A DNA stretch of 64,000 bases, taken from positions 9,725,001 to 9,789,000 of the forward strand of contig CM075768.1 in assembly GCA_037974665.1 (NCBI GenBank). The letters are read 5' to 3'. Every line of letters begins with the position of its first letter. The first letter of the stretch is position 1. Source of the stretch: Ehretia macrophylla. Its lineage: Eukaryota > Streptophyta > Magnoliopsida > Boraginales > Ehretiaceae. The notes beneath the pieces are model-generated. The model did no database searches and was not told the DNA's origin. It worked only from the letters and a program-made list of their open reading frames with translations. A program made the position numbers and the translations under genes. Below, piece after piece: positions 35,829 through 49,300 of this stretch.

Positions 35829-36579
35829 TGTCACGCCCCAACTCAACCCCCACCTAAAACCAAGTTAGGACGCGACGAAATTTCGATATTATAACGGCTG
35901 TAATATGGACAATCAAATAAATGAACCTGCATAAAAACCTAATATATTTCACAACCAACCAACAAATAACACAACCATCCAACAACAACCATAATAAAAG
36001 CCATCCGTCCCAGCTTCAACATGATCAAATATATACAGGCCTCATAAGGAAATACATAAGCCTATCCACCTATACAAGACAAAATATAGACTTATGGAAT
36101 TCATTATAGGCCTATCAAAATGAAAACAACAACTAAACTTAACATTTAGTACATGAGGTTCATAATCTTCAAAATAGTAAATACAACACGTTCATAAGCA
36201 TAACATCCACAAGGCAAGCAAACTAGGCCTCAGGCTCAACCACAGTATCAACTATGGGGTCAACATTCACATATTCCACGTACTTGACCAACTCAGGCTC
36301 ATTTGAAATGTTAGCAAACGAGGGTGAATTTCCACGAACTCAGTGAGGGAGGACAATGCACGGGAGGTTTTCGAAAACATTTTAACTTTGAAAGCTTCTT
36401 TTGAAATCATACAATGCACGTCCATAAACAACAAGTATAAATGTGTGAGAATGCAAAAAACCACATAAGAAGGATACGCTTGTTCTGTTGATGCTGTCTC
36501 TTTATAACCCCTTTATGAACTCATCCCCTATAAGCCAACACGGATGTACATTTGCGTACATTAAACCTAAGACCCAGAC
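35829..36579 (-). repeat. Element A 3' LTR, segment 1 (U5 side)
   Basis: TGTCACGCCCCAACTCAACC at the left is the inverse of the LTR terminus. The last five bases, CAGAC (36575-36579), are the target site of D. Confidence 0.8.
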
Positions 36580-39168
36580 TACAACATTCTGATTCCTCAT
36601 GAGATCGGAGCCCCGATCCAATACCTCATGGCACGAACAATGAGAGAAAACGGGCTGAGTTTTCCCTGTTTCTAGGCCTAACTGGTTACCTGTAAACAAA
36701 AGATAAAACCACAACTCACATACTATAACATTCTCAACAACTCCAAACTTCAACTACGCAACTTTTCCAACACTAAGGCCATCTGAGCCTTAGACCAAGA
36801 CAATATAACATACATGCATGCAAAATCAAATCCATTGCAATTTCATGTTTTAAATCTGCTTATCTTACCACTTTAATCATATTTACCTTTCTTTCTTATA
36901 AGTTTAGTCAAACAACCAACCAACTTCCATTAACCACACAAGCATGCAATATTAAACATTAAAGCAAAGCATAAAGATATTACAACACAACTAACTACTA
37001 ACTTCATACATTACTTTTAACTTCAATTTACATTCATCCAAAGCAACTCAAATATACACAAGACCCATAGGTCTCAAAATAGATCATAATCACATCATCA
37101 ACACATAAAACACTCATCCACAGCTACAAGCATGCAACGAAGCCTCCGAACTCCTTCTAGGGATCCAGTTACTTCTTTACCTGTAAAATGTTAGAAAGGA
37201 TAGGTGATTATACAATGCATGTATACTCAGTGAGAGAGGGAAACAGTTAACCAGGGTTTTCGAAAAACTTTTCGTGTAATGCGGCAATTAAACACAAGAA
37301 TAACAACTAAGCAATAGGGAATCAATAAAGCAATTGAATACCACACATTTCAAAAGAATACGGTTTGATAGCCCTTATCACTCCAATTCTCGAATCTGGA
37401 ACCACAAACCTTGAATCACGAACCACGAACTCAATCTCGATATGCTAGCATTCTTAAACACAAATGGGTACTCCGGATGTACTCGATCCTACGACCCAAC
37501 ACCCCCTGACAATCTTCGGACCAAGCGAGTGAGGGAATAGTAGACGGAGCTAAGGCAATGAATATTGACAAGCTCGATACCGCCCAGCGAGGCCATCGCA
37601 TCCGCTGCGACGATGAGGTTGCACAACTATTGAAATGATATGATTATACACGCAAGCAATTAATAAATATAATCACACAATACGATAAGCATACAACTGA
37701 TAAACACGAAATGAGGACAACAAAATAAGTTGTCCTCGTGCTCAACATAGCAAACAACGAGTACACATAAACTCAAGCTTTTATACTAAGTCATGCAATC
37801 TTATAAGCAAGAGAGTAAACTATGATGCACAAAAGGGATGAAGATTCCCCCACCTCGAGAAGCCAAGAATCCCTTCATACTTTCTCCAATTGCATGCACT
37901 ATAGCTAGAATTCAAATCGAATTCATAATTAAGAACAAGTTAGATTTGATTGTAGTTAAACTAACACACACTCTTTAAGGTTAACTTTAAGCCTACTTTA
38001 AGATCTCCAATATGCACTACATTACCTAAGATACATGACATATTTTGATTCTTAATTCACTTAGCTTGCATTCCTTATCGAACATTCCACACAACATGCA
38101 CGGGGTTCCAACTATCTACATTCACTAAGCAACACTAGTTACACTAAGTTAAAGCAATAATTCTAGCATTACAATCTTTCACATTCAAGCAACATTTTCT
38201 TGTTTAACATAAAGCACAAAGATAAGTTAAGGCGCTTTAGTTTACAACTTACACTTTACTCAATCTAACTACCACCATTACTCACTATGTATATGATGTA
38301 AACTACTCTCTTTGACATATACACAAACACTTGGTCTTCAACAATTAATCAAAGAAGCCAACTTCAACTACAACCAAAGCCAAACACCAAAGCTAGCAAT
38401 TTATGCATTAAAAAGCTACCACATCATTTTACACACTAAATACCTAATTACACATGCATTACAACCTTCATGTTCACTTATCTACACATGGCATACATGT
38501 AAATACAACAAGAAATCAGCCAAAGATGCAAGCATGAATGAACCCTCACCTTAACTTGAAGAATTTGCACACAAACAAGCTCAAAATCACATTTTCTTCA
38601 TTCCTTTCTTCTTCTTCTTCTTCTTCTTTCTTTTGTGTGTGTTTAAACATGTTTAGTGCATGTGTGTGTGTGTTGGTGTGTTTTAATCATGTGTGTGTGT
38701 GTATATATGTGGTGGTTTTAATTATTTTTATTTTGTGTGGTGTATGTAATTGTGTGATATGTGTGTATAAGTGTATATATGTATATGATATGTGTAGGTA
38801 GATGTATATAAGTGTAGGTTGGGCTTGGGCCATGGTTTGGGCTTAGTTTAGTTTGATTTAGGTGTTAAATAATAGTCCAAAACCTAGATAAATTCTTAAT
38901 GGCCCAAAATGCTTACTAGAGTTTACTATTCATGCGATATACTTAGTAATTTTTCTACCCGTCTTCCCGAAGTGCTATGCAAGTAATTTCAATTTTCTCA
39001 TGCCTCTTAAATGTCGAGTAAGATAGGAAAAGTTTAAAATCAAGAAAATAAAACAATCAAAAATGCAAATGAATATTAACTATTCTAATTAGACATTTAA
39101 GTAACAAATGCACACAATTATATGCAATCATATATGATATATGCATGCTTTAGGGCTCGGGTATCACA
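36580..39168 (-). repeat. 3' LTR of element D
   Basis: 2,589 bp; on the minus strand it starts TGTGATACCCGAGCC. It aligns end to end with 40130-42702. It contains CTTCTTCTT and (TG)n microsatellites near 38600-38700. Short open frames here recur in the other LTR and are not genes. Confidence 0.88.
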
Positions 39169-40129
39169 CTCTCCCCTCCTTCAACAAATTGTATCCTCGC
39201 AATTCCTTATTCTCAAAGAACTTCATATCCATTGCACAAGAATGGTAATAAGGAAGCCGAAAGGACACCAAGGGAATAGCTCGTGAGAATTCCTCAGTAA
39301 GGAGGCCAAATAAAGGCTCCTATTAAGAATACCATTAAAAAGTCCGAAGAAGAACCCTTCTGGCTGTAGACCCCATATAAGAATCCCAGTAAAGGAGATG
39401 CCAAGAAGTCCGTACCAGAATTTTCGATGCTGAGAAAATACCAATAAGAGATCTAAATGTGGACACCACAGATACCTCTGAATTAGAAGTCTGATAGAAT
39501 CCCGAATGCGAATATTACTGAAAATACCGATAGAGAATACCAAAAGAATACTCTAATAAAATCCGTCACATAGAAATCCTAGAGAAACCATTTATAGATG
39601 AATACATGAAAGAATGCCATAAAAAACCCCAATAAGAATGCCAGGGGTAATACCATATGTGAATTCTCGAGTAAGAAATCCGAATAAGGAGCCTTGTCAA
39701 GAAAACCGATTGAACATCTCTGGAAGTTCTGGTACTGGCCATCTCTTTTATAGGGAGAGTGATTACTTACCATATGCGAGGGGTAATGAATGTATGTATG
39801 CAAGGAAAAACATATAAAGTACACCTACTTAGCAAATATGCCACACAGAAGTACACGTAGTCACATATTGGCACATAACAATTATTCCTCACTTATTGCA
39901 CAAATAAGTCACATATGTGCACATATGATCACACAACTACACACATTGCACATTTTTCATATTTCACACAAGCATGATACATAAGAACACATTTTCATTC
40001 AAGCAACACAAAATTACATGCAAGCAGACCCTATTCAAAACACACTTCACATGCACGCATTCGGGGTTTGCTACCCAACAAACCAAGGACCCTGTCCCGA
40101 CTGCGAGCTAACTATGCTCTGATACCAAC
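39169..40129 (-). mobile_element. Internal domain of element D, non-coding repeats
   Basis: 961 bp. From about 39300 to 39700 (+ strand) it is built from degenerate copies of AAGAATnCCAnTAAnAA, spaced about 20-40 bp, for example AAGAATCCCAGTAAAGGAG and AAGAATGCCAGGGG. Frames such as 39543-39223 (minus) are by-products of the repeats. The primer-binding site lies at about 40116-40128 and the polypurine tract at 39169-39182. Confidence 0.7.
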
Positions 40130-42702
40130 TATAACACCCCGATCCCTCAAGAGATTGGAGCTCCGATCCAATACCCCATGGCATGAAAAACGAAAAAAAA
40201 CAGGCAGAGTTTCCTATGTTTCTAGGCCTAACTGGTTACCTATAAACAAAAAATAAAACCACAACCCATATACTATAACATTCTCAACAACTCCAAACTT
40301 CAACCATGCAACTTTCCCAACACTAAGGCCATCTGAGTCTTAGACCAAGACAATATAACATACAAGCATGCAAAATCAAATCCATTGAAATCTCATGTTT
40401 TAAATCCGCTTATCTTACCACTCTAATCATATTTATCTTTCTTTCTTATAAGTTTAGTCAAACAACCGACCAACTTCCATTAACCACACAAGCATGCAAT
40501 ACTAAACATTAAAGCAAAGTATAAAGTTATTACAACCCAACTAACTACTAATTTCACACAATACTTTTAACTTCAATTTACATTCATCCAAAGCAACTCA
40601 AATATACACAAGACCCATAGGTCTCAAAATAGAACATAATCACATCATCAACACATAAAACACTCATCCATAACTACAAGCATGCAACAAAGCCTCCGAA
40701 CCCCTTCTAGGGATCCAGTTACTTCTATACCTGCAAAATGTTAGAAAGGAAGGGTGAGCATACAATACATGTATACTCAGTAAGGGAGGGAAATAGTTAA
40801 CTGGGGTTTTCGAAAAGCTTTTCGTGCAATGCGGCAATTAAACACAAGAATAGCAACTAAGCAATAAGGAATCAATAAAGCAATTGAATACCACACATTT
40901 CAAAAGGATACGATTTGATAGCCCTTATCACTCCAATTCTCGAATCTCGAACCACGAACTCAATCTTGATATGCCGCCATCCCCAACACCAATGGGTATT
41001 CCAGATGTACCCAACCCTACGACCTAACACCCACTGGCAATATCCGGACTAGGCGAATGAGGGAATAGCAGACGGAGCTAAGGCAACCAACACTGACAAG
41101 CCCGATACCGTCCAGCGAGGCCATCGCATCCGCCACGATGATGAGGTTGAGCAACCATCAAAACGATACGATTACATATGCAAGCAAATAATAAATATAA
41201 TCACACGATACGATAAGCACACAATTGATGAACACGAAATGGGGACAACAAAAGTGGTTGTCCTCGTGCTCAACATAGCAAACAACGAGTACACATAAAC
41301 TCAAGCATTTATACTAAATCATGCAATCTTATAAGCAAGAGAGTAAACTATGATGCATAAAAAGCATGAAGATTCCCTTACCTCGAGAAGCCAAGAATCC
41401 CTCATACCTTCTCCAATTGCATGCATTATAGCTAGAATTCAAATAGAATTCATAATTAAGAACAATTTAGATTTGATTGTAGTTAAACTAACACACACTC
41501 TTTAAGGTTAACTTTAAGCCTACTTTAAAATCTCTAATATGCACTACCTTACCTTACCTACATGACATATCTTGATAATGCTTCTTAATTCACTTAGCAT
41601 GCATTCCTTATCGAATATTCCACATAACATGCACCGGGTTCCAACTATCTACATTCACTAAGCAACACTAGTTATACTAAGTTAAAGCAAGAATTCTACC
41701 ATTACAATCTTTCACATTCAAACAATATTTTCTAGTTTAACAAAAAGCACAAAGATAAGTTAAGGCGCTTTAGTTGACAACTTATACTTTACTTAATCTA
41801 ACTACCACCATTACTCACTATGTATATGATGTAAACCATTCTCTTTGACATATACACAAACACTTGGTCTTCAACAATTAGTCAAAGAAGCCAACTTCAA
41901 CTACAACCAAAGCCAAACACCGAAGCTAGCAATTCATGCATTAGAAAGCTACCACATCATTTTATACACTAAATTCCTAATTAAACATGCATTACAAGCT
42001 TCATGTTCACTTATCTACACATGGCATAAATGTATATACAACAAGAAATCAGCCAAAGATGCAAGCATGGATGAACCTTCACCTGAAGTTGAAGAATTTG
42101 CACACAAACAAGCTCAAAATCACATTTTCTTCATTCCTTTCTTCTTCTTCTTCTTCTTCTTTCTTTTGTGTGTGTTTAAACATGTTTAGTGTATGTGTGT
42201 ATGTTTGATTTTTGTATGTGTGTTGGTGTGTTTTAATCATGTGTGTGTGTGTGTATATATGTGGTAGTTTTAATTATTTTTATTTTGTGTGGTGTATGTA
42301 ATTGTGTGATATGTGTGTATAAGTGTATATATGTATATGATATGTGTAGGTAGATGTATATAAGTGTAGGTTGGGCTTAGGTCATGGTTTGGGCTTAGTT
42401 TAGTTTGGTTTAGGTGTTAAATAATAGTCCAAAAGCTAGATAAATTCTTAATGGCCCAAAATGCTTACTATAGTTTACTATTCATGCGATACACTTAGTA
42501 ATGTTTCTATCCGTCTTCCCAAAATGCTATGCAAGTAATTCCAATTTTCACATTCCTCCTAAATGTCAAATAAGATGGGAAAATTTTAAAATAAAGAAAA
42601 TAAAACAGTAAAAAACGCAAGTGAATAGCAACTATTCTAATTAGACATTTAAGTAACAAATGCACACAATTATATGCAATTATCTAGGGCTCAGGTATCA
42701 CA
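40130..42702 (-). repeat. 5' LTR of element D
   Basis: 2,573 bp; ends on the minus strand in GGGGTGTTATA before the primer-binding site. It is visibly diverged from the 3' LTR by many substitutions and small indels, so D is older than C. Confidence 0.88.
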
Positions 42703-43284
42703 CAGACCCTTGTGAAGCTCTCTGTTCACAACGGGATAGGGATTAGAACCCTGGTAGTCATGTAATCGCTTGGCAAATGCCATGCCGCCTAGTGCAACAT
42801 GACACTACCGTGTCGATTTTAAAGGTTGTAACCTTTCAAGACATGTCACATACGCATTCAAGACAAACATATTTATGCAATCAAGACAATTAAGGGAAAA
42901 CAACAAGGTAAGTTGTTCACCGAGTACTTTAACAATTCATATACATTCCATAGGGCATCAACCAAGCAGCCAAGTATCTAAACCAATCACATTAGCAATA
43001 ATACAAGTCTAAACAACTCATTTAACAACCAAGTAAGACAATTTAACATACTACATAATTTCTAGCAACAATTTAGTCCAAAGCCATCAACTTTCGAGCA
43101 ATTATGCAACCATAAGTTATCTCAACCTTCCCCTATCATCAAGCTACTCTAGCAAGCAACTAGACACCACAAACACAACCCAAAAGGCTTCCAAACCCCA
43201 CTTTTTTACAAAAATCCAGCCAACAACAACACTCGAAAATCTCACTCATTTTGCAATTTTGAGCCATTACGTGGTGCTAGATTG
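42703..43284 (-). repeat. Element A 3' LTR, segment 2
   Basis: Lies between D's right TSD (CAGAC, 42703-42707) and C's left TSD (GATTG, 43280-43284). It contains AAAGGTTGTAACCTTT at 42821-42836 and ATGCCGCCTAG near 42782. Confidence 0.75.
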
Positions 43285-45715
43285 TGTGAAACCCCACTTT
43301 CTTGCTTATCTCGTTTTACGTGCTTTACCTCGTTTTGCGTGCATATGATCTGTTTATGTGCTATAGGACTTAGAAAGTTATAATTTTGATGTCAATACTT
43401 CTAATACGTGCTAAATGTGCATTCATGAAATTTTCATCAAAAACGGAGTCAGAAATTTTATCGTCGATTTTTAGTGAATAGTGTTTTCGAAACACGTCCG
43501 CTATAATTTTGAAACTGGTCTTTTTAACCCTTCTAGACCTAGTCCACGGACTTTAATAGACCTGTGTTTGATGAAAACGGTTTTAAAATCGGCTTAAGAA
43601 TTTATTAGGGTTTTTACACTGACTTTTGCGAAAATTGAGTTTTAAGCCGACTCGGGTGAATTCTTTGAATGTAAAACTTCTTGTCACCTAAAAATAACTC
43701 ACTTGAGATATCTTGGGGGTTGCATAATTAATTTTAACTTGGTGAGCACTAAAATGCAATTAAAGTCATTCAAAACACAAAAATACCTATTAAAATAACT
43801 TTGACTTTAATTAAATAATTGACCTTATAAGCTAATGTCCTCAACACACACTCACACAACACAAAAACACCATCACCCACACACACATTGCCGTGAGGTT
43901 GAGGAGAGAAAAGAGAAGAGAAAAACTTAAGCTTTCAATCCAATTTTTCAAAGAAAAACCTAGTTTTTGTCCGTGAAACTTCGCACCGACTTGGATTCTG
44001 CTTGTTGGGCACGCATTGCACGCATTCCTAGGCTTATATCGCATCTAAGGTGAGAGAAAAATTCTAGATCTCAAAATGTCATTTTTGTGTTTTTGCGTAT
44101 AAATGAAGATTGAACCGTTAGAATTGTAATCTGATGTTAGATTATTGCTCCTTGCATGCTAGGGATCATTATATACTAATACTACGAGTTTCTGTCGGAT
44201 ATAGCATAATTTTTATTTTCCGGGTATTTAATTTTGATTAAAATGTTCAAAGTTGATTTAATTGAGTTGCGTTGCTCGAAATCGATTGCCGTCGATTTCT
44301 AAATACTTGATAATTACGTGTTAGCGCTGTTGTAATGCCGAATTTTCGATTACATTGTTTGTGTGAAAATCCGGAAAATCCAGCCATGACATCTTAGGAT
44401 TTTAGGGTTATCGGGCATGGTTTGGAGGTGTTATGGTGGATTTCCGAGAGGGCTAATGTAGTAGGTTGAATGGGTGAGTGATAGGAACTGATTTGGCAAT
44501 GTTTGGATTAGTAGATTGTAAGTTATGAATTTTAGAAGTTTAGGTTGTCATTCTTTAATTTCTTGAACGATGCCTTAGATGGTTGGGTAGTGTTCGAGTG
44601 ATGAATGGTGAGTCGTTGTTGAGTAATTTAGGGTTTAATTATGTATATTATGCATGTCCGGTTAGATGGCCTACTTTGTCATCTAACTACGTTGTTTGTT
44701 GTTTAATTTAATATTGATGTTATATTGATATTATTGATTGATTATTATTGAATGCGGGAATCGGGCACTCTTGTTGCTGATCTCCCAATTGATTGATTGA
44801 TTTATGCTTGCATGATGATTGATGAATATGGAGTCTTGGTATGTGTGTGCCACCTCTCGGGCAGCGTCGGGCTGTCGGGTTGATAACGGCATGACTGCCA
44901 TAGGCTACCCCCAGCTCGCATGACGGAGATGTCATGGAGGGAAGGGGCTAGTGAGGTACCTCGGGTGCGTGAGTAATGGGGAGTTATAAGAAGAACGGTT
45001 GAGATCGTGATGGCGTTTGGAGCTACACCAAATAGAGTATCCTTATTGATTGGTTATATAGTTATGTGATGATAGCTTTATTTATGTTATTATGTTGTTG
45101 TGTGTTTACTTGCTCAAAGGACTAAATCCAAGGAGCGTAGTGAATACTGTCGAGATCTATCGGATCCTCACTGGGCTTATGTATATAAGCTCACTCTCTA
45201 TTAATGCATGTTTCAGGTGTACTTTCACAAGATTTCGGGTACGTGCCTCCTGAAGAGGAGAATGTGGAAAATGTGCCTTTCGTGGATGAGTCATATGTCC
45301 CTGAGTCTTATCCATGATTTTATGTTGTTAAATGTCTTGTATATTAGTTTAATAGACTTTATATGCTTTACGGTTCTTAATGTAATAGATATTGAAAAGA
45401 TGATGAACCAAATGATGTTAACTTAGCTGTTTTCTTTTGTCTATGGTTAAATTGTAGTTGTGTCTCAACTTACTTTTGAAATGTATGATAAAGTTGAGGT
45501 ATTGTATGTCATGTTGGAACGGAGGCGTATAACGAGGATGTTTTATTGTATAATATGGTTGTGTTGTATGTTGTTGTTTGTATTGAGGAAGTACTGGATG
45601 TATGATGTTTAAGGAGGTTGGTTTAGAACCTCGGAAATCTGTTTACTGTCGTTATGCCGCCGAAATTCAGTTGCGTCCTGACTGATCGTAGGTGGGGTCG
45701 AGTTGGGACGTGACA
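43285..45715 (+). repeat. 5' LTR of element C
   Basis: 2,431 bp, TGTGAAACCCC...GGGACGTGACA. By eye about 15 positions differ from the 3' LTR. Near 45175-45215 TATGTATATAAGCTCAC precedes a TTTCAG, possible core-promoter or splice signals. The small frames 43841-44044 and 44720-44935 (minus) recur unchanged in the other LTR and are not host genes. Confidence 0.93.
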
Positions 45716-45722
45716 GTTTAAG

Positions 45723-45734
45723 TGGTATCAGAGC
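45723..45734 (+). other. Primer-binding site of element C
   Basis: TGGTATCAGAGC, complementary to the 3' end of initiator-Met tRNA, seven bases after the LTR. Confidence 0.85.
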
Positions 45735-45985
45735 TCATGTTAGTTGTCAGCCGGGGTATTCTCGGAATGTGGGTAATGGTCTTAGCATGAAATATGTATG
45801 AAAGGAAAGAAAAATGAAATATGTATTGGTATGATTAATTGATTAAGTGATTATGTGATTTAAGTGCTTATGTGATTATGTGATCAATTTGTTTATGTGT
45901 TTTATATGAGTTTGTTATTTATGTGGTAATAGTTGTTTATAACCTGTCTACGTGCTATAACTGTGCTAACTCTTTGATTAGTAGA

Positions 45986-46324
45986 ATGGCCGGTCGACCG
46001 AGAACCAGAGGTAGGTCTGAGTTGACTGATGAGACTCCGAGTAACGTGGCACCGGGCCGTGACGGGGGTGATGACCGATTAGGAGCAGCTATGGAGCGGA
46101 TTGCAGAGTTAGTGGCTAGTCAGGCACAGTTATTAGCAGGGCAGGCTGCCCAGAATCAGGCTATGCAGGCTCAGCTTCTGAATATTCAGGGTGGTAACCA
46201 CGGGCGTGGTACCCTGAAGGATTTTTTAGGATATCACCCACCGAGATTTCAGGGGGAGCCGGATGATAGGAAGGCGGAGGTATGGATTAGCAAGTTGGAG
46301 AAGATTTATGGTCGACTTGGGTAA
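45986..46324 (+). CDS. Element C gag, N-terminal part (ends at premature stop)
   Basis: Starts MAGRPRTRGRSELTDE at 45986, the usual opening of chromovirus gag. A hydrophilic Gln/Ala-rich coiled segment and the conserved DFLGYHPPRFQGEPDD and WISKLEKIY motifs follow. The frame stops at TAA (46322-46324) within the segment that normally reads LGxTDEQK. The downstream frame is the same, so this single stop is the only visible lesion of gag. Confidence 0.85.
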   Translation: MAGRPRTRGRSELTDETPSNVAPGRDGGDDRLGAAMERIAELVASQAQLLAGQAAQNQAMQAQLLNIQGGNHGRGTLKDFLGYHPPRFQGEPDDRKAEVWISKLEKIYGRLG

Positions 46325-49300
46325 ACTGATGAGCAGAAAAGCTCTTTTGCCGTGTATTTGTTAGATGACGAGGCAGAGGAGTGGTGGCGCACGGTAAGGA
46401 CTAGCTGGGCGGCACAGGGTATTCCTTATGTTTGGGGTACCTTTCTGATGGCTTTCCGAGCAAAGTATGTCCCGAGGATTTGCAGGGAACGGAGAGAGGC
46501 CGAGTTTCTAGCCTTGGTCCAGGGAGATGCTACAGTGGCTCAATATGAGGCCACATTTACTCGATTATCCCGGTATGCACCGGAGTATGTGGCAGACGAG
46601 GAGCGGAGGACTCGCAGGTTTATGTTGGGGTTGCGGCCCGAGATTCAGGATGTGATGGCTCTGAATCGTTATGATATTTTCACTGAGGCTTTTGATGCAG
46701 CTTCTAGATTGGAGAAGAGGAAAGGGGATCAGATTGTCTCCAGTCAGCCTAGTAAGAGGCCGTATCAGCCACAGGGCCAGCAGGTTTTATATAGGCCTCC
46801 AGTACAGCAGTTTGTCTACAGGCCACCTGCCCAGCAGGGTTCTTATAGGCCACAGAGTCAACAGAGTTACTATCGGCCTCAGTTTCAGCAGAGGCCATAT
46901 CAGGTTCAGACTCAGTTTAGGCCAGCCCAGTCTCAGGGTCAGTATAGGCCTAGTGTGGTGAGACCTCAGCAGCAGGCTGTATCAGCTGCTTCTTCAGCTT
47001 CTGGTTATTCTAGGGGCAGTGTTAGTGCCACATCATCGCAGTGTAATTACTGCAAGCGCCCAGGGCATGTAGAGTCCGACTGCAGGGTAAAGGCAGGGAC
47101 ATGTTTGGGTTGTGGTAGCATCGATCATAGGGCGAAGGATTGCCCTAAGTATGCGAGGACTGAGGGTCGGGCAGCGACTCAGGGTTACCAGGGTAGACCT
47201 ACAGGCAGTGTACCACAGCAGCAGCGGGTTCAGGCTCGGGCTTATGTAGTTGACTTAGAGGAGATGCCTGAGGAGACTGCAGTTGTGGAAGGTAACTTTC
47301 TTATACTTGATCAACTTGTTAAAGTGTTGATTGATTCTGGTGCTACGCATTCTTTCATTACTCCTGCTTGTGTGCAACGTGTTAAATTGCAACCTGAAAG
47401 ATTGCCTTATGTGGTTGAGATTAGTACCTCTTTGACTGATAAGTATGTTACTGGCTTACTATGTAAGGATTGTATAATACATGTTAACGGGCCTAATTTT
47501 CCTTCGGACCTTATTTTATTTCCTATCTGGGGGTATGATGTTATCTTGGGTATGGATTGGCTTTCTAAGTATGATGCCCAGTTGAACTGTAGAACCAAGG
47601 TAGTACAGTTTCGTTTGCCAGATCAGCCAGTAGTTGAGGTAGCGGGTAACCGGGGTGCTAAGACGAGTTTTGTTATCTCAGCAACTAAAGCCGTTAAGTT
47701 GGTGAGTAAGGGGTGTTCGGGTTATCTAGCTTATTTGATCAACAAGCCATCTGTTAAGCTACAGCTTGAGGAAGTCCCTATTATCCGGGAATATCCTAAT
47801 GTATTTCCCGAGGAGTTGTCAGGATTGCCGCCAGATAGGGATATAGAGTTTGTGATTAATCTTGTTCCCGGTACTCAACCTATTTCTAAATCGGCGTACC
47901 GGATGGCACCAGCTGAGTTGAAGGAGTTGAAGACTCAGTTACAGGAGTTGTTGGAGAAAGGATTTATTCAGCAGAGTTCTTCACCTTGGGGAGCTCCTGT
48001 TTTGTTCGTGAAGAAGAAGGATGGCACCTTGAGATTATGTATTGATTACCGTGGTTTGAATCAGGTGACTATCAAGAATAAATATCCTTTGCCACTGATT
48101 GATGAGTTGTTTGATCAACTTCAGGGAGCCAAAGTCTACTCTAAGTTTGATTTGAGACAGGGGTATTATCAGCTTCGGATTCGCTCAGACGATGTTCCGA
48201 AGTCTGCCTTCAGAACTCGGTACGGGCATTATGAGTTTGTTGTTATGCCCTTTGGATTGACTAATGCACCGGCAGCATTCATGGATCTTATGCATCGAGT
48301 CTTTCAGCCGTACTTGGACCAGTTCGTGGTGATTTTTATTGATGATATCTTGGTCTATTCTAAATCTGAATTGGAGCACGAGCAACATCTACGGCTTGTA
48401 TTAGAGAAGTTGCAGGAGCATCAGTTGTTTGCCAAGTTCAGCAAATGTGAATTTTGGCTGCAACGGATTTCTTTTCTTGGCCATGTTATTACACAGAGTG
48501 GTATTTCTGTAGATCCCACTAAGATTGAATCGGTGATGTCTTGGAAGCGGCCAGAGAGTGTTACTGATATCCGTAGTTTTCTTGGCTTGGCGGGTTATTA
48601 CCGTAGGTTTGTCAAGGACTTCTCAAAGATTGCGGGGCCACTATCTAAGTTGACTCAGAAACAGACTATCTTTAATTGGGACGAGAAGTGTGAGAGTGGA
48701 TTTCAGGAGTTGAAAAAGAGGTTAACTACCGCTCCAGTACTTGCTCTACCAGAGGGGACCGATAATATGGTCATTTACAGTGATGCATCCAAGGAGGGCT
48801 TGGGATGTGTTCTTATGCAGGATGGCCGAGTTATTGCCTATGCTTCCAGGAAGTTGAAGCCTTATGAGGTGAATTATCCGACTCATGATCTTGAGTTGGC
48901 AGCAGTTGTCTTCGCACTGAAGAAGTGGCGTCATTATCTGTGGGGTAGTAAGTTCGAGATTTTCACTGATCATAAGAGTCTTAAGTACTTATTCTCACAG
49001 AAGGAGTTGAATATGCGCCAGCGGAGGTGGATGGAGCTTCTTGGAGATTATAATTGTTCTATCAATTATCTGCCTGGAAAGGCAAATGTTGTGGCAGATG
49101 CTCTCAGCCGGAAGTCAAGTATTTCTTGTTTGGCTGTCAAGAAGTGGGAGGTTCTTGAGGAGTTTAGTTATTGGAGACCAGAGTTCACTCAGGTTGGGGT
49201 GACGTGTTCACATCTCCGTATTCAGCCTTTATTGTTGTCTCAGATCAGGGAAGCTCAGCAGCTTGATGTTAACCTTCAGAAGATCAAGGATCAGATTTTG

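Larger units (their letters stand above)
36580..42702 (-). mobile_element. Element D: non-autonomous LTR retrotransposon
   Basis: 6,123 bp flanked by CAGAC (36575-36579 and 42703-42707). It has two LTRs of about 2.6 kb and only 961 bp between them. Read on the minus strand it has a primer-binding site TTGGTATCAGAGC next to the 5' LTR and a polypurine tract GAAGGAGGGGAGAG next to the 3' LTR. No gag or pol. It must move with proteins supplied by a related element. Confidence 0.88.

Noticed and set aside
35829-36579. Independent solo LTR fragment
   Set aside because: CAGAC at 36575-36579 repeats at 42703-42707, so this is element A's LTR continuing on the far side of insertion D.
38312-42208. 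Repeated frames MTYTQTLGLQQL... at 38312 and 41845 as a duplicated gene
   Set aside because: They are equivalent positions in the two LTRs of element D, antisense to the element, and run into microsatellites.
43841-45426. Small open frames at 43841-44044, 44720-44935 and 45208-45426 as genes
   Set aside because: The same frames occur in the 3' LTR of element C (51268-51471, 52147-52362, 52635-52853); they are LTR sequence, not host genes.
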